From NCBI RefSeq assembly GCF_000247815.1, contig NC_021674.1:11416793-11480792 (forward strand): DNA of 64,000 nt, given 5' to 3'. This DNA is from Ficedula albicollis (Eukaryota; Chordata; Aves; Passeriformes; Muscicapidae). Shown here piece after piece: positions 32,823 to 49,535 of this stretch; position 1 is the first letter of the stretch; every line of letters starts with the position of its first letter. Both the position numbers and the translations under genes were made by a program. The notes below the pieces were generated by a model, which worked only from the letters and a program-made list of their open reading frames with translations, searched no databases and was not told the DNA's origin.

Positions 32823-33610
32823 CATCTCAAGGCAGAAGAAGCTGCCATAGGGTTCCTGGAGATTAGGAAAGAGATCCTTTTCATATGTATCTGTGGCATT
32901 TTCAAGTACGTAACAGACAGAGTGACACTCTCCATAAAACTAAAGAGTGGAATATTGATAAAGCATTCTTAAACAAGGTGTAACAGAAAGAGAATTGAGG
33001 TTTTCACTTGCCTGGGAAGCAGATTTTAGCTTTCAGAGCATGTGCCTTTCATAAGAGCATGCTATGCATGTCGTCCAATGACAGTAGAAAGCTGGTGGTC
33101 TGTAGATTTCAAGAAGCTTCATCAGGAGGGGTAAACTGAGAGGTTGAAGAGTGACAGGAAGCAAAATGGGCTTTTTTGGCTCCTTTCTCTTCTGAGCAGA
33201 AAGAAAAGGATACCAAATAGCTTAAATGTACAAGTCATAAGCTCGAAGGGATTAAGTGGTTTCTCCTAAGAAACAAAGAAGCATCACTGCTAGGATCAGC
33301 ACTCAAATTTTCCATCATTGTAATATGCTCTAATCCACTCATAGACTTCTTTGTTTTTATTAAACAACTCTAAAATGAGTGTCTACATCCCAAATTGACA
33401 GATATGTGAACTGAAGTACAGCATCTGTTCAAGCTTAAGGATTATCCGGCAGCCCAGTGAGAACAGTTCTGGTGCGAATGCAAAGTAGGCTGCTTCCTTG
33501 AGGGCTCTCACCTGTGGTGTGTATTCCCGCAAACAAGGAAGAAGTTTCTGAGAAGGTATTACTTCCTCTTTACCCCCTCTAAAAGAGCTGAGATTAGAAC
33601 CTCAGAAAAT

Positions 33611-34307
33611 TTATTGTAGTTTTATGCAGTCTACTTCCTCTGTGATTGGCATTGCACTTGTTCTCAGGTCCAAATCTGTGCTAGATTTGCTTCCCTTATA
33701 CGCTGACCTCCATCTGAGCAGCATAATCTTCTTGAAGTACTTCATGGTGTTGTTTTTCACAGTTATGAAACACATGGTGTTTATCATGCTGTTACTCATG
33801 GCAATGCACCTAACTATGTAAAAGGCAGTAAGATAGTGTTTCTCTTTCACCAAGAGGGTGGGGAAGAAGTCCCGGACAATTGTGAAGCCATAGAAAGGTG
33901 CCCAGCAGAGAACATAGGCAGTCAGGATGCATATTAGTACCATAACAGTTTTCCTTCTGCACTGAAGCCTCTTTCTGATTTGTTCTGTCTGGAATCCTGG
34001 GACAGTTTTAAACCAAAGCTCCTGAGAGATCCTGGCATAACACAAGGTCATTGTAATCACAGGTGCTACAAATTCAATGCCAAAGATGAAGAGAAAGTAT
34101 GACTTATAGTATATCTGCTGGTCAATTGGCCAAATTTGGCCACAGAAAAATTTCTTCTGATTTTTCACTATGAACAACACAGTTTCAGTAGCAAAGTATG
34201 CAGATGGAATAGCTACAAGTATGGAGACAACCCAGACCAAGGCAATGAGGAAGGTTGCTGTTTGATAATTCATGCGTGGTTTCAGAGGGTGAACAATGGC
34301 CAGATAC
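33611..34307 (-). CDS. PROKR1: PROKR1 coding exon 2 (TM4-TM7 and C-tail)
   Basis: Starts after acceptor TTCCAG (34308 side), finishing the split Arg codon, and reads [17 protein letters not shown] through [30 protein letters not shown] and the tail ending EEVDCIKLQ. Stop TAA at 33611-33613. Confidence 0.96.
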
Positions 34308-37300
34308 CTGGAACAGAAAAATATATTCAAAATAAAGTCTGAAAACACTGTTGGTCAGAACACACTTCAAAATACAAGCAAACAGAATTGGGCAGAAGGA
34401 AATTGCTGTCATTCCTGAGAGGAGAGCCTTAACATATTCATCTGTAAGGACATAACCATCTGTAAGAACATTTTGGGAAGTAGCTGAGTTACAATTTTGC
34501 ATCACAACTTTTCCCTTTAAACAGGAGCAAGAGTTTGAAAAATGCAGATATGTAGAATCAGGAAAACTTTCCCTAGAGAGCTACTTAAATAGCTCTTTTT
34601 ACAAAGAGGTGAAATATACATCACAGTGTTTTTCTTATTTCTGTAGTTATTCCATGGGGTGCAAAGACCTGAAGGCAATGCTAATGTATGGTTACAGGCT
34701 ACCATGATTTTAAGCAACCAACAGAATGTGAATCTATTTTACATATACACAGTCTAGAGGAGTGTGTATCTATTTTATGCCCATGCAAACCTTTTTGGTG
34801 TGTGTTCTAGAGGTGACTATTGCTTATTCATCTTAAATATACAGGATTAAGTAATATGGCAAAGGAGAAAACTTGAGTTAGGTATTTGCACTGCTTAGGA
34901 CTGTAAAGCTGCAAGGCTGTGGTATTCCTGCTAGGAGGAGATTTTTATCAGAGGTCCTAGTACAACTGTATTTAATCCAAAGTATTGTTTCAAAAAGTGG
35001 AATTTCTTATTCCGTTGGAGTCTATTCCATCTGTATATATTCAATACATAGAATAGCATCCACAAGATATATTCATTCTAAAGTAAAATGGAAAGTCAGC
35101 AGCACTTTTCATCAGCCAGATCTTGGAAACAGATGAACTGTTCATGGCTCTTAATAGTGCAGGGTAAATGTCAGGGGACAGCAGAATGAGTCAGCCTGAT
35201 TGTGGAGCAGGTAGGTTAACATTTTTAGACCAGATCCTGGGGAAGTATGTTGTGGCATAATGTATGTGTATGTATTCATAAATATGCGTATCTGCTGAGC
35301 AGAACACTTGGCTGGATGGGATCAATCTGTCCAACAGAGTCAGGTGGAAACTTTTGCACTGGATTTCCTGATTGTCATTGCTTACCATGCTTGGGCTGTT
35401 ACCATGGAGTGGTCCTGTAGTTCATGAACTGAATTCAGATGAAACTGTCCTGGAAGATGTGATCCAAAAGTGTACATAAGTCCCTATGGGTGTCTGGTCC
35501 AGGGTACCCAGCTAGATATTTGCTGTGTGGACATTGGACCCTTATGACATGCTCTTTCTCTTCAGATGCTGTATCTTTTCTAGTGTAGGTGTGGCCTTAA
35601 AAAGGTGAAATTCCTATTCTTTCATGTGAATAGACATGGAGGAAGAGGAAAGAGAAGCCCTCCCTAAAGGAAATCCTCAGTGGGACAGACTTACTTGCTT
35701 TACACAGCTGATTCCTTTAAAATTATCTAAACATGGGAAGACATTTTTTTGGAGCCTGTTCTTTTTAGAGACAGAAGTCAACAATCCACATGACATAACT
35801 AACATGGAATGAGTGGTTGTTAAACAATGAGATTTCTCTCTGTTTACCAAATCAGTATCTTGCAAAAATAAAGAAAAAAGAAAAGCAATGAAACCAAAAC
35901 AGTATGTTCTTACAATAGGCTTCAGTGATTAATCTTTGCCAGGCTTGTTTTTAAAGATGTGTGGGAATATATGCTATAAATCTGATTTCTTAGCAGACAT
36001 AAGGGCACCATGACCCATGTTACTTCATCAACCTGGGATGTACTAGAAGAGCTTTCCAAGAAAACTTCGTAGACCTGAAAAACTGATAGAAAATGGTAAG
36101 GCATACAAGGTAGTGTTTAGAAGCTTTACCCCAAGTCCTCAGCTGCTGTTGAAAGGATATTCTGTCAGATGCTTGTTAAGGATTTGTTTTGTAAGAGCTG
36201 ATTGTCCCTTTGCCCACACCAGGCAAAACATCTCTGAGCTTCTCCAGAGTCTTTTCACAGACTTCAACTTGAGTTGATGTCAGGAACAGCTGAACCAGCC
36301 ATACACAAGCTGTATCTGTACAGCCTTCAGCAAGGCTAACTACTCCTGAGCTGACTTTTTCCTCAGGGACTGAAAACTGTGCAATGCTATACTAAAGTTT
36401 GAAGTGGCACATGAGAGAAACTGGGGGAAAGAAGAGGGAAGGGTGGGAATCACATATGTATGTGCAAAGGGTCTACAGAGATGTGTATTGTGTTTGTACA
36501 TGAAAGAGGTCATGTGATCATGGCCTTTCTGTAGAGTTTACTGAGCAGGTCTCTGGCTGTGAGTCAGTCGTGTCAGACTTATGTCAGCACGAGGCTGATC
36601 CTCAGTCTTGGTCCTTGGTGTCTCAGAGTCCATGGTGCATGAGGCTGAGAGAAGAGCCTTGAAAAAGGATACAATTGAATTAAATTATTAAAATTCCTGG
36701 AGTAAAAGGCAGGCAGTCTCTCAGGACTGCAGCACAATTGGAAAAAAAATTCTTCTGAAAGAGTGGTCAGGCATCAAAACAAGCTGCCCAGGGAATAGTT
36801 CACAAAAAGTGTGGATGTGGCACTTGAGGACATGGTTTAGAATCTCGGAAGCTGTGGCCACATCTTTGTGCAGTCGTAGCATCCCACTTACCTGTCAACA
36901 GCTATAGCCAGGAGAGCATTGGTTGAAACATAGAGAGAGGCAGTTCGTAGGTAGTTGACTGAGGCACAGAGGACATGACCATGCTCCCAAGACAGCTGCT
37001 GCACCACGTAGTAGTCCATCTCAAAGGGGCAGCACACGATAGCCACGATGAAGTCTGAGATGGCCAGGTTGGCAATCAGCAGGTTGGTGAGGTTTCGCAG
37101 CTTCTTGTAGCGGGCGAGAGCAGCAATGAAGATGAAATTGCCAATGCCACAGACCACCATGATGCCAACCAGAGCAACCCCAATCACAATCTTGGCTGTG
37201 AAGAAGGTGCGGCTTTTGGTCATGTCATCTTCACCATCCAGTGGCAGGTCATAATCGCTGTAAGTGAAATTGAAAGGGAAAGAGAAGTTTCGCAAAGAGG

Positions 37301-37388
37301 TGAAATCCCCATCATGGATGTTGTAGATTGCAGCAAAGTTGAGGTGGAGGGTAGCATTTAGGTTGCGTTCAGTTTGTTCTGTGGCCAT
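33611..37388 (-). CDS. PROKR1: Prokineticin receptor 1 (two coding exons)
   Basis: Joining 36892-37388 to 33611-34307 gives 397 codons plus TAA, close to human PROKR1 (393). It is a class A GPCR for prokineticins, coupling mainly to Gq in the plasma membrane. Visible features are N-glycosylation sites near N11, N34 and N40, TM1 at about 66-91 with the conserved GN pair, TM2 with LAISD, and the TM3 end [16 protein letters not shown]6 carries CWAPFYGF and TM7 has NSMINTMCF. The intron splits the Arg codon of DRY, at GACAG|GTAAGT and CCAG|GTATCTG. The start ATG at 37388 is the only one giving a normal N-terminal length. PROKR1 and PROKR2 are very alike; the APLF neighbourhood supports PROKR1. 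It converges tail-to-tail with APLF. Confidence 0.95.
34308..36891 (-). other. PROKR1 intron
   Basis: Intron of 2.6 kb within the DRY codon. It appears unique and AT-rich, and I see no repeat end or extra exon in it. Confidence 0.85.
36892..37388 (-). CDS. PROKR1: PROKR1 coding exon 1 (N-terminus to TM3)
   Basis: ATG at 37388, donor GTAAGT at 36891. It encodes the glycosylated N-terminus, TM1, TM2 and TM3 up to LLAIAVDR. The TM3 start carries the Cys (VLCASVNY) expected to pair with the Cys in FFCGQ of the second exon. Confidence 0.96.
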
Positions 37389-40300
37389 ATCTGACTTCTT
37401 TTGGCATGTGCAGCTTGGCTGGCCCTCGGTGTTCTGTTAGCCCAGGATTGTAGAGGATGCAGAGCTACACAGGATGGCAGGGCACAAGAGTGGCAGTTGA
37501 GAGACCTCACCCAAAACTTCCTTTTGAGTAGTGAGTAACCTTTTCTTTGTCCCCAGATTATAGGACAACAGCCTCACTTATCTCCTTCTGTGGGAACAAA
37601 AAGAGGAAAATGTTTCTTGAAATGAAATGACAGCAAAAGTACTGATCTTGAAGGAAAGCACTAACCACCTTATTGCCCCACAGATTGTTGCTGCATGTGC
37701 ACAGAACAAAGAAATACTCTGTGAAGGGATGCTTCTGTTCTCATAAAATAAATACTTCTAGTTGCTTCATGCACTGTTTGTTACAGCAGCAGGGTTTTTT
37801 TACCAACAATGAAATTTTCATTGGGCAGTGAAATGACAATATAGGAGGAATGTAAAATCTAGTTTAAACTTCCACCAGCCTGCAAGCCCACAGTGCTGTC
37901 ATCGTTGTGCAAGGTAAAAGACACAAAAATGACAAATCAGTGTGCTGTAAAGCATTTGATGTGCCTTTTGGACAAAGTTTATACTTTATTCCGGTTGTTT
38001 CAGAGTGATGTGGTAGAGATAATGAAAAGAGAACTGATGTCCTTGCTTCTAAATACATTTCTTAATGAAGGAAGAGTTGCAAAGACCCAAGAAAATACTA
38101 AATCCAGCTTCCCTTTTGGCAGCCATTAATTGTGTAAAGGACAAAATTTTCTGCCAGCATAATCCATTATCACTTCGTCAAACAGGTGAAGCTCTGCCAA
38201 TTTGCAGAGACAAGAATTCTGTCCCATGAACCAGCTTGTAGAGAGGTTAGCTGTGAAGGCAAATCTGCCATTCATGGAGGAAGTGTTTCCACAGAGAGTG
38301 AAATGAGAAAGGGAAAATCTTCTGTAAGTAAGACAGAGTGCCTTGCATTTTTGATGTTGGGGAGAAACAGGCTCCCCTCTTTGTACTGCCAATTGTACCA
38401 AATATTAAAAAAATATTTTTTTCCCACACAGAGGGAGAAAATAACATCTCATCTTATTTTTGCCTCTCTGCATCAAAATGCTGAGAGAGCATCTTCTTGC
38501 ATCTTCCCATGGTTCATCTAAGAATCTTCACACCAGACTCCTGGCTGTCAGGGCAGTATCACCTCATCCTGGCAGAGGATCAGGGAGCATTACTTCTTTT
38601 TCTGCCCTCAAGCAGTAAGTCCTCGGGGTGTCTAAGCGCTACTGAACAATAGCATTCATGGCTACAAAGGATAATCTGCCTAATGAAGCTGTTGCTCCCT
38701 TCTTTCCCTGGAATCACTCTCTGACCCTGATATACAGACACTTAAAAAATATCTGTCAGAAACTCTCTTTTACAACTTTGGTGACCACACTGTTTTTCAA
38801 ACTGAGCATTGCAGAACGGAATAACAGAAAGCCAAAGCCTGAAACGAAACAGTTCTGACAAGGGACTGCTTTAGGAGACATCACCACAGCTGCCAGGAAA
38901 GGTAAACATTAATTTAAGAGAAGTGCTAAATAAACACTTGGATGCAAAATCTGCTGACCAAAGCAAGAGGCAGTATCTGAGTTACATTTCACTGCTAAAT
39001 ACCAAAAGAGCTATAACAACCATCCACAAACTGACAACACAAACATCCACAAACTGACGTAACACTATTAGCAAAGGATACCTGCAGTTGCACTCATCTT
39101 CTTGTAGGTCTCAGGCACCCTGTGGAGAGCCGCCAGGTTTCTTGTCTGCATGTGCTGCTGTTACTGGAGGACAGAAAGGATCACTGGAAGTAGCCCAAGG
39201 ACTCTGCTGAGCGCTCCTTTCTCTCCCATTAGATTCGCCCTCTGCTCAGGGGAGGATGGCTCCTCTGCCTCTGTGCCTGCATCTAAAGCCTTTGCTCAGT
39301 GGGAGGCACCTTGAAGCTGTCCGTGCACTTCTGATTTTAAAGAGGCAGCACGATCTGGAGACAATAGAACACAGCACTTCTGGGGTTCCTCTGCCTTAAA
39401 CCCGCTGAATGCAAGGAATTGGGAGAGTGGCTTTTTCAGCAAGCCTGAGCATGGAACATATAAACTCTGGAATGCCCTTGTTCCTTGGGTTTTGCCCATG
39501 CTGGGCAGCAGCAGCCTGCACCTGATGTGCCACAGAAGCAAAATACAAACCTCCCACTGGAAAGGCAGGGGAGGAAGGAGGGTGATGTGCTTTCCCAGGA
39601 ACTTTTCTCTGTGTGTCTCTCTCTGGCTATTGCCTTTTGGACTGCAGCTGCAGTAGCTCCAGCAGGAGAAACTCACAGTGAATAGCTGTAAATCAGACGA
39701 TCCCTGACAGCTTTCTTTGCCCTCTCAGGGAATTATTCAGAGCAGAAAAGTAACAGCAAATCCTTAAACACTTGGTGTCCTTTGCTAATGCTGCCTCCTC
39801 ACTGCTCTAAAGCACTCACACTTGAGGGAGCAGTTCTTTGCTTTCCAATTCTCCAGAAGTAAAGGTGTGGCACATCACCTTGTCTTCTTCACCTCCAGAC
39901 TTATTCACTTAGCTGACATTTTCCAAGCTACATAGTGGGACGCATTACATAATCCCCAGCAGATGAGACCATTAGAGGCTGTCAAAGGTTATGAAGAGTG
40001 TAGGAGGTTTGCAGAAAACTTAGACTGTGTGTCCCCGATGCACATTCACAGGGCTGGGCTCTTGTGAGCTAGTGGGCACTTAGCTCAGGAAAAAGAAGAT
40101 AAGGAAAGAAAACTGTGAATATAAAATATATTTGGGGTAAAAAAGCCATGACTGCCTTATTCCTTCAAAAACCTTAAAGAAGATCGGAAAGTCTCCAATG
40201 TCTACAGACAGCATTAAGAATTTCACAACACATACTTTGCATGGCTATGTTTTGAACAGCCAATCTATTACTAGAAAATACACTAAGAGATTTTTAATGT

Positions 40301-41210
40301 CCTGAAAGGGTGCAACCAGATGAACAGATCCAGATGAATCAGATCCTGTCCACCTGTTAAATTCTGTCACAAAAAAATGTAAATATAGTAAGTTCGGAGA
40401 GAGAGGCAAAGGAAACTGTGTACATCAGAGCCATGTTAAAATGATTCCTAAAATGGGCCACATAAACCTTAAATGCCCCTGAAGAAACACTTAAGGGAGC
40501 TTTGCATTATTCGTGATCTCTTTAAGACTTTGTTCAGCTGTCTCACATGAATTTATCTAGTGAGCTAATCAAGCAATATGATATCCAGGTATTTATATTC
40601 CTTTAGGCCAAAACCTCATCTGCTGCTGAACTTCTCACCCCATTGACTCAAGGCAAGCTGGCATCAGAACCTTGATTACTCCAGATTTGCATTGCATGCT
40701 CAATGTGAGCTTCTGTACAGCAGTAGTTAATCTCCTGTGCTCCAAAGAATTGTGCAGTATGTGTCAAGCTGTTTCTCAGAAAACACCAGTAGCATTGTGA
40801 AACAATGTAATTTACATGTGCTGTGCAAGGCAGTGCTTTGTAGCTGTTAACTGGGAGTTATTGAATAGAGAACAAAACCAGTGGTGCTGGGAACTTTCCT
40901 TGGGCAGAGTGGAAGTTCAGGGATGGGTCTAGAGCCTCAATGGCTGTCCAGTACCCTGCCCCACTGCAGCAAGGGCTAACATAGTAGTCTAGGGGCTCTA
41001 AAGCCATGGGCTATATGCAGCAATGTGTGTGCACGATTCGAGTGTACAATTTCTGCAGAGGACAAGGTTTCTCCTTAATAACATTAATTGATGATTCCCC
41101 AATGGTGTCACAACATTCAACACAGCATGAAAAGGCATTTCCTGGGACCAGTGGTACCAGTGTGACAAATTCAGGCTGAGAAAAAGAAGTTGCTATCTTG
41201 GAAAATAATA
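37389..41210. other. PROKR1 upstream region, no gene recognised
   Basis: It should hold the PROKR1 5' UTR and promoter, but no TATA box or CpG island is evident and the upstream non-coding exon cannot be placed. No repeat family was recognised with confidence. Confidence 0.5.
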
Positions 41211-44277
<3,067 letters not shown>

Positions 44278-45719
44278 AAGATTCCTATTTATTTGTTTTT
44301 ATCATTAGTATGCTCACAAGTTGAACAGGGAGGTTATTTGGAGGCTGAATAATGCACAAACAATTGCAGTGTAAAATACTTGTTTGGAGACTTTGAAATC
44401 ATGAAGTTCTAAACCCAGCACTGGGAACAGATGTGAGGACTCTAGCTCTTTGTTTCAAAACAGCAAACTCCCCAGCTGTCTAATTTTTCGTAATTGCTAC
44501 ATAAATTAGACTCTCAGTGAGGTAATAAACCTTACCTAAGCTTTGCATAAAATATAGCTGGGGTTTTCCAAAAGTTGCTAATATAACCCAGGCAGTGAAG
44601 TGGGACAAAGCATCAGATTTGTGATTTTCTGGGGAAACAAGCAAACAGATGGTGCAGGCACACATGGATTACAACCATGTGTATTTTTGCTCTGTATTCC
44701 CACCATTTGGCTCAGGGGCTTTATTCAATCTGAGAGTCTATAACTGATGTTAATGAACACTACATTTGCCTGCAGAAAGTTGGGTATACATATTTTTTAA
44801 TATATGAAAATGTGCCTTATGGCACAAGAGGAAAGAGGCTTTTGGATAGAGTTTGACAAAAATATATGGCACACCGAAGAAATCCCACCCTACTCAGCTG
44901 TCCCAATGGTAATTTGAGATGTGGAAATGTCCTGGAAAGGAGTGAATAGAGAAGCAATTGACTTTATTACTTGGTTATTCCACTATGTTAGTTTCCTATT
45001 ATCACCTTCTTCTGCATCCTTACTGAGTGTGTATCACTTTGTGGCTTGGGAAAAGGCATGAAGCACGTGAAGGAAACATAGAGCAGACTGTCAACAAACA
45101 CAGTGACACTGCCAAGATGGCTGTGAGCACTACTGGAACAGCAGATGTGGCACTTTCACCCTTTCAGAGCAGCACAGATTTCTGTGGACAAGGCCACAGG
45201 TGGCTTTCACAGCCGAATGACACAAGATTTAGCTGAGCTGCTCAGAGTTCACTTCAGGCGCAAGGTGATGAAGGGCAATCAGCAGCTCTTTTCCAAGTAG
45301 AAGCTCCTTTGTCTTCCCTGGTCTGGGTTTCTTTCCTCTACTTTATAATTCTCTGACAGTGTCTATTTCCCGCTTTCTTCATCTTTGTTCATCCTTTTGT
45401 GATTGTGTAGGAAAATGGTGCTTATTTTGCTTGCTTCATCTTAGCATGGTATTTTGTAAGAAGCACCTCAACAACAGTGTATGAAATATGTAGAAATCGC
45501 TCTAAGAAGCTGATGTTCTGACTGTCACTTGTTACCCTCAATAGAGAAGCAAAAATAACAGTATTTGGGGTAGGGTAGGAGACAAGGACCAGCCCAGGAA
45601 CTGTGCATGAGTCTTGATGCCACAGTATATGACATGAATGACAAGAAAAACATTTCAGTCTTTAAACATTCAACTTTTTGTTTAATTATTAACTATTCCT
45701 TTGGGATAGTTGAGAGGAA
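44278..45719. other. Intergenic DNA, no gene recognised
   Basis: AT-rich sequence with only short open frames. No splice-supported exon or repeat end was identified. Confidence 0.45.
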
Positions 45720-46186
45720 TGTCGGATTTGTTCTTGCAAATGAGCTGTGGATCTGCTGGTAGATAAGGCTAGCACTGAGAGATAAAAGAAACAATGGGAT
45801 GGATTCCACTGATTGATGAATGGAAAAAGATATTCGCCTTTACAAACAAAATGTAGGTTTGCTGATAAATGAAATTGGATATTGGAAGATGAAAGAAGCA
45901 ATGGGGAAAAACTATTAATTCTATAAGAATTAAAAATTAAAAGGGAGAGTTATACATTAGAGGGGAATCTCAGCATATCAGGCTTTCTGGGAAGTCTGTA
46001 CCTCTCAGGTACCTCAGCCAATGGGGAAAGAGAGAGGGAAATGCGGCCGGGAAATTAGGATAAAAAGGGAGGCTGCGTCCTCCAAAAATTTGAGAGATCC
46101 CAGGGGAATGCCCCATGGCCTCTCCCTTTATTAGAATAAAGCAAAAAGGACATAAACCTCTGGTGTTTGGATTAGTTTTCCTGACA
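45720..46186 (+). mobile_element. Solo LTR, family B, copy 3
   Basis: Runs from TGTCGGATTTG to TTTTCCTGACA with TTAGAATAAAGCAAAAAGG near the end. It shares long near-identical blocks with the copy at 58596 (for example AAGATATTCGCCTTTACAAA). The first 200 bp contain an imperfect internal repeat of about 100 bp: a block with TTGCAAATGAGCTGTGGATC, then its diverged copy with TTACAAACAAAATGTAGGTT. No clear target duplication was found. Confidence 0.82.
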
Positions 46187-46204
46187 GGTTTTCTGGATGT
46201 ATAT

Positions 46205-46340
46205 TTTAGGCTCTGTGTGTTTTTGTTTTTTGGGGGTTTTTTGGGTTTGGTGTTTTTTGGTTTTGTTTTTGTTTTTGTTTTTGTTTTGTTTTGGGTTTTT
46301 TTTGTTTTGTTTTTTGGGGTTTTTTTGGTTTTTTTATATC
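46205..46340 (+). repeat. G/T-rich low-complexity tract
   Basis: Composed almost only of T runs broken by G or GG (TTTTTGTTTTTG, GGGTTTTTTGGGTTT). It lies directly after the family B LTR. Confidence 0.9.
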
Positions 46341-46478
46341 AGCCTGCCTTAGTGCAAATGTCTGTTAGCACAAACCCTTCTCTTGAGCAGAAGGCCTCTG
46401 CAAGGTAAATGTTAAGAAATCTCAGGATTATTGTCTAATCTGTACTGCTGTTCCTGGGCTGTGTTACATATACACGAA

Positions 46479-47427
46479 TGTTGGGGTTTAGGATTCTTCC
46501 TTTTGTTTCTTTCTCTCAGGGAATTTTCCCCTACATGTGCTGCTAGGAGACAGTAACAACCAGGTACTTATGACAGACAAAACAAGTTGCCAAGCTCAGG
46601 GAAGGAGGGCACTTGGCTGCATCTGAGGGTTTCTCTCCGAGGGGCAGGGATACCAAAGAATTGGGCTGGGGAAAAAAGCGGCTGGGGCAGCTGCTAGGGG
46701 GCATTCCTTCTTGCTCTCAGCACTGGAAGGGGAAGAAGGCTGGAGTCGCTGTGGGGAGAATTCACAGCACTGCAGGGTTCTATCTTCTGCTGCCTTCTAC
46801 CGTAAGTGGAGCTCTTCCCTAAGAGCAGCTGCTGCACTGGGACCTTATTAACACCCGACCTCACCAAACAAAGGACCCTTCACACCTACCGGGGTGCCTC
46901 AGGGGAAACCCTGGGATGCCCGAGCCCAAGGGGGCCCCTTTCGGCTGTGTTTGGAAGCCGAGAAGCCACTGCCCAGCCCCCACTGTTTCTCTGCCACTGC
47001 TCCGAGGTTTCTTTGGCACACAGTAAATCGCACCCTCCCTCCGCCCTGCCGGGACACCCTGTAGCTCCAGCTACAGCGGCTGATCTCATCTACCTCTCCA
47101 GGGCTTTGCTCGTTCCGGCCTTCCCAGCTTGCTACTCCGAGGTTCCGGCCACCAGCGCCCCTGCTGGCTGGGAGCGGAACTGCACCAAAGGGGAAAGTGC
47201 CTGCGGCCAAGAGAGAGGCTGGGACTGGCTTTGCGCTTCTGTTTGTTGCTGCTGCCACTGTGCTTGTTTCTTTGCCTTGTTTTATATATATAATCTAGTA
47301 AAGAACCGGTTTTCCTTTTCTCATATCTTTGCCTGAAAGCCCCTTAATTTCAAAATTATAATAATTCGGGGGGAGGGATTAGTATTTTCCATTCCAAGGG
47401 AGGCGCTTATCTTTCTTAGCAGACACC
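46479..47427 (+). mobile_element. Solo LTR, family A, copy 2
   Basis: Starts TGTTGGGGTTTAGG and is collinear with 1339-2467. It shares CAGTAACAACCAGGTACTTA-like, CTGCTGGCTGGGAGCGG, GCCAAGAGAGAGGCTGGG and TTGCCTGAAAGCCCC blocks and the GCAGACACC end. It lacks the extra central sequence of copy 1. Confidence 0.8.
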
Positions 47428-49535
47428 TGTCTTTCAAACCAAGACAACAAATAATTTGTGAAAAATGCTTTCCTGACCTGATAGCAAATATTTTTTTTAA
47501 TGCAGAACTCATATCTTCTGTATTAAACTATAAATGTTTCTCAGCTGTACCAGATAGAACTCTAGTGGTCCTATTTAAAATTCCTTATTTTACTATCTCT
47601 GATCTGGATCTGAAGTCTGCATTTGGCCTTTTCCTCAATGTTTACACAGGTTTATAAAGACCCCCTTGAAAAGCCTTTGAATTTAGAAACATCCAAAAGG
47701 AGTTTAATATGTCCGATATCTCATTCAGTCTTGTCACTCCCTTGGATTTTCAGAGACAGTCTTGTTGACTTTGCATTTTACTCAGTGAAACACCTGGTTT
47801 ATCTTTTCTTTTAGGTGCTTTGAGCTGTGGAATGTTTTTGGAAATGAAGCAGCTTTTTAATTGAAGTGTCTCGGTAGGAGATATATCCTTCCAAAAACCT
47901 GCCGACTTCTTTGATGGTCTAAGTAAGAAAAATTGGATGCTGCGTTAATTTAAAAAATTAAGTGTTATCCATTCCAGCTACAGCCTCAAATTTAAGCTCA
48001 ATTGTCAGCACTTTCCTTTGCCATTGCTGTTCTCTATTAACAAAGCCATGTGATTTGCATTATAATCACTTCAGCATCCTCTTGATTCTGTTCTTTGTAT
48101 TCAGTGATCATTACTTTCTGTTCATTTGCTGCGGATAGCATCCTGCTCATTCACATCTCCCCTTTGGAATATTGTGGTGGGGTTTCCATTGCTATTTGTC
48201 ATTGACAATTTGGTATTTCACGATGGCAGGCACAATGGTTCCAAGATTTTCTTGAATTCAACAGAATAATGTTTCATGATGGTTTCATTTGAAGCTGTTC
48301 AGAGCATGAAAACACAATCTTGGTGTCAGGATGACTCATGAAAAGCTGGTGTCACTTTATTTCTAACATAAAAAAGGCCATGTGGTACTTCTGATATGGT
48401 GTCAAAAGTGCAGGGCTTCAGCGACTTCCTTCTCCTCCTCTGTTTGAAATCTGAAGGCACGTCCATGCTCCCCAAACTCGGTGGAGATGAAGTAAATCCA
48501 TGCCAGAAGATGTCCATCCATATTTTGAGATGGAGTCTGTGTCCCCCTAGGCACTCAAGGGCTGGCTGCTGACCCTGTGGCTGGCAGAGTGGTGGAACAG
48601 GCTTTTGTTCAGGGCTCTGCGGAATACAGGTTATTTATGGTCAAAAGGAGCCAGATGCTGGTTTGTTTGAGAGGGACAGCTCAGGGACATGGATGTCAGA
48701 GCCAAGGGCTCAGCATCTCACTTCTGGTGAGATAGATTGAGCTAAATACTTTGGGGCAGGAATGACAAAGCCCCCACACTGTGAAAGGAATCTCTTTAAT
48801 TTGGTAGTGGTGAGGAGAAAAACCCTCCTTCCTCTCTGCTGGTGGTCACAGTCATCAAGCAATTATACCCCCATGTTTCTCGTGCAGTCACACGTTCTTG
48901 TGTAAAAATCCTTTTTGTTTGGTAGTAGGACTGATGAGTAGGATTTGAGAAAATTGTGTCAAAGCTCAAAACACCAAAGTGGGGAAACCTTTCTATGGAT
49001 GTCCATCAGGATGGTGTACTTGGAGACCCACTGAGTACAGCTCATTTGTCCCATCTGAATCAGGTAAGATTATCCATGCTCTCATTTTTGTCATATTAGC
49101 TGTAATAAAACACATTTTAGGTGATAACGTACAAAGTTTGAGTACTTTGCTTACTGGGTTCACAACATATTAGCACCTCTTAGTTCAAAACAGTGGTGGT
49201 GCTTTTCCAGGAATATTTAGAAATGCTGTGGACAAATTACAGGCAATAGGAGAATGTGGCATGGCTACAGCTGTGTGGGGATGCATATCCCTCAATTCCA
49301 GAACTGCAGTTTCTTAAGGAATAAAATGCTTGCTAAGTCCCAACGTTTTCTAAGGGATCTACTTATAAATAATTTTTATTTGGTAGAGACCAAAATTGGA
49401 AGGGAATATTGCCCTTTTGTGTTGGGAATGATGAAACAGGAAAACCTTATAAATATAAGTGTTTAGCAAAAGATTTTGAAACCATACGTGAAATAGAAAT
49501 GATAGCAGTTTTCGACTGTGGGGCTGAGAGCAACA
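47428..49535. other. Intergenic DNA, no gene recognised
   Basis: AT-rich. A 63-codon open frame on the minus strand (48326-48517) has no recognisable domain. No RNA gene or repeat end was seen. Confidence 0.4.

Larger units (their letters stand above)
29404..33610. other. Intergenic DNA between APLF and PROKR1
   Basis: It holds a CATC microsatellite (30370-30510), a CR1 end (about 32600-32822) and the likely PROKR1 3' UTR toward the right end. No other gene was recognised. Confidence 0.5.
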
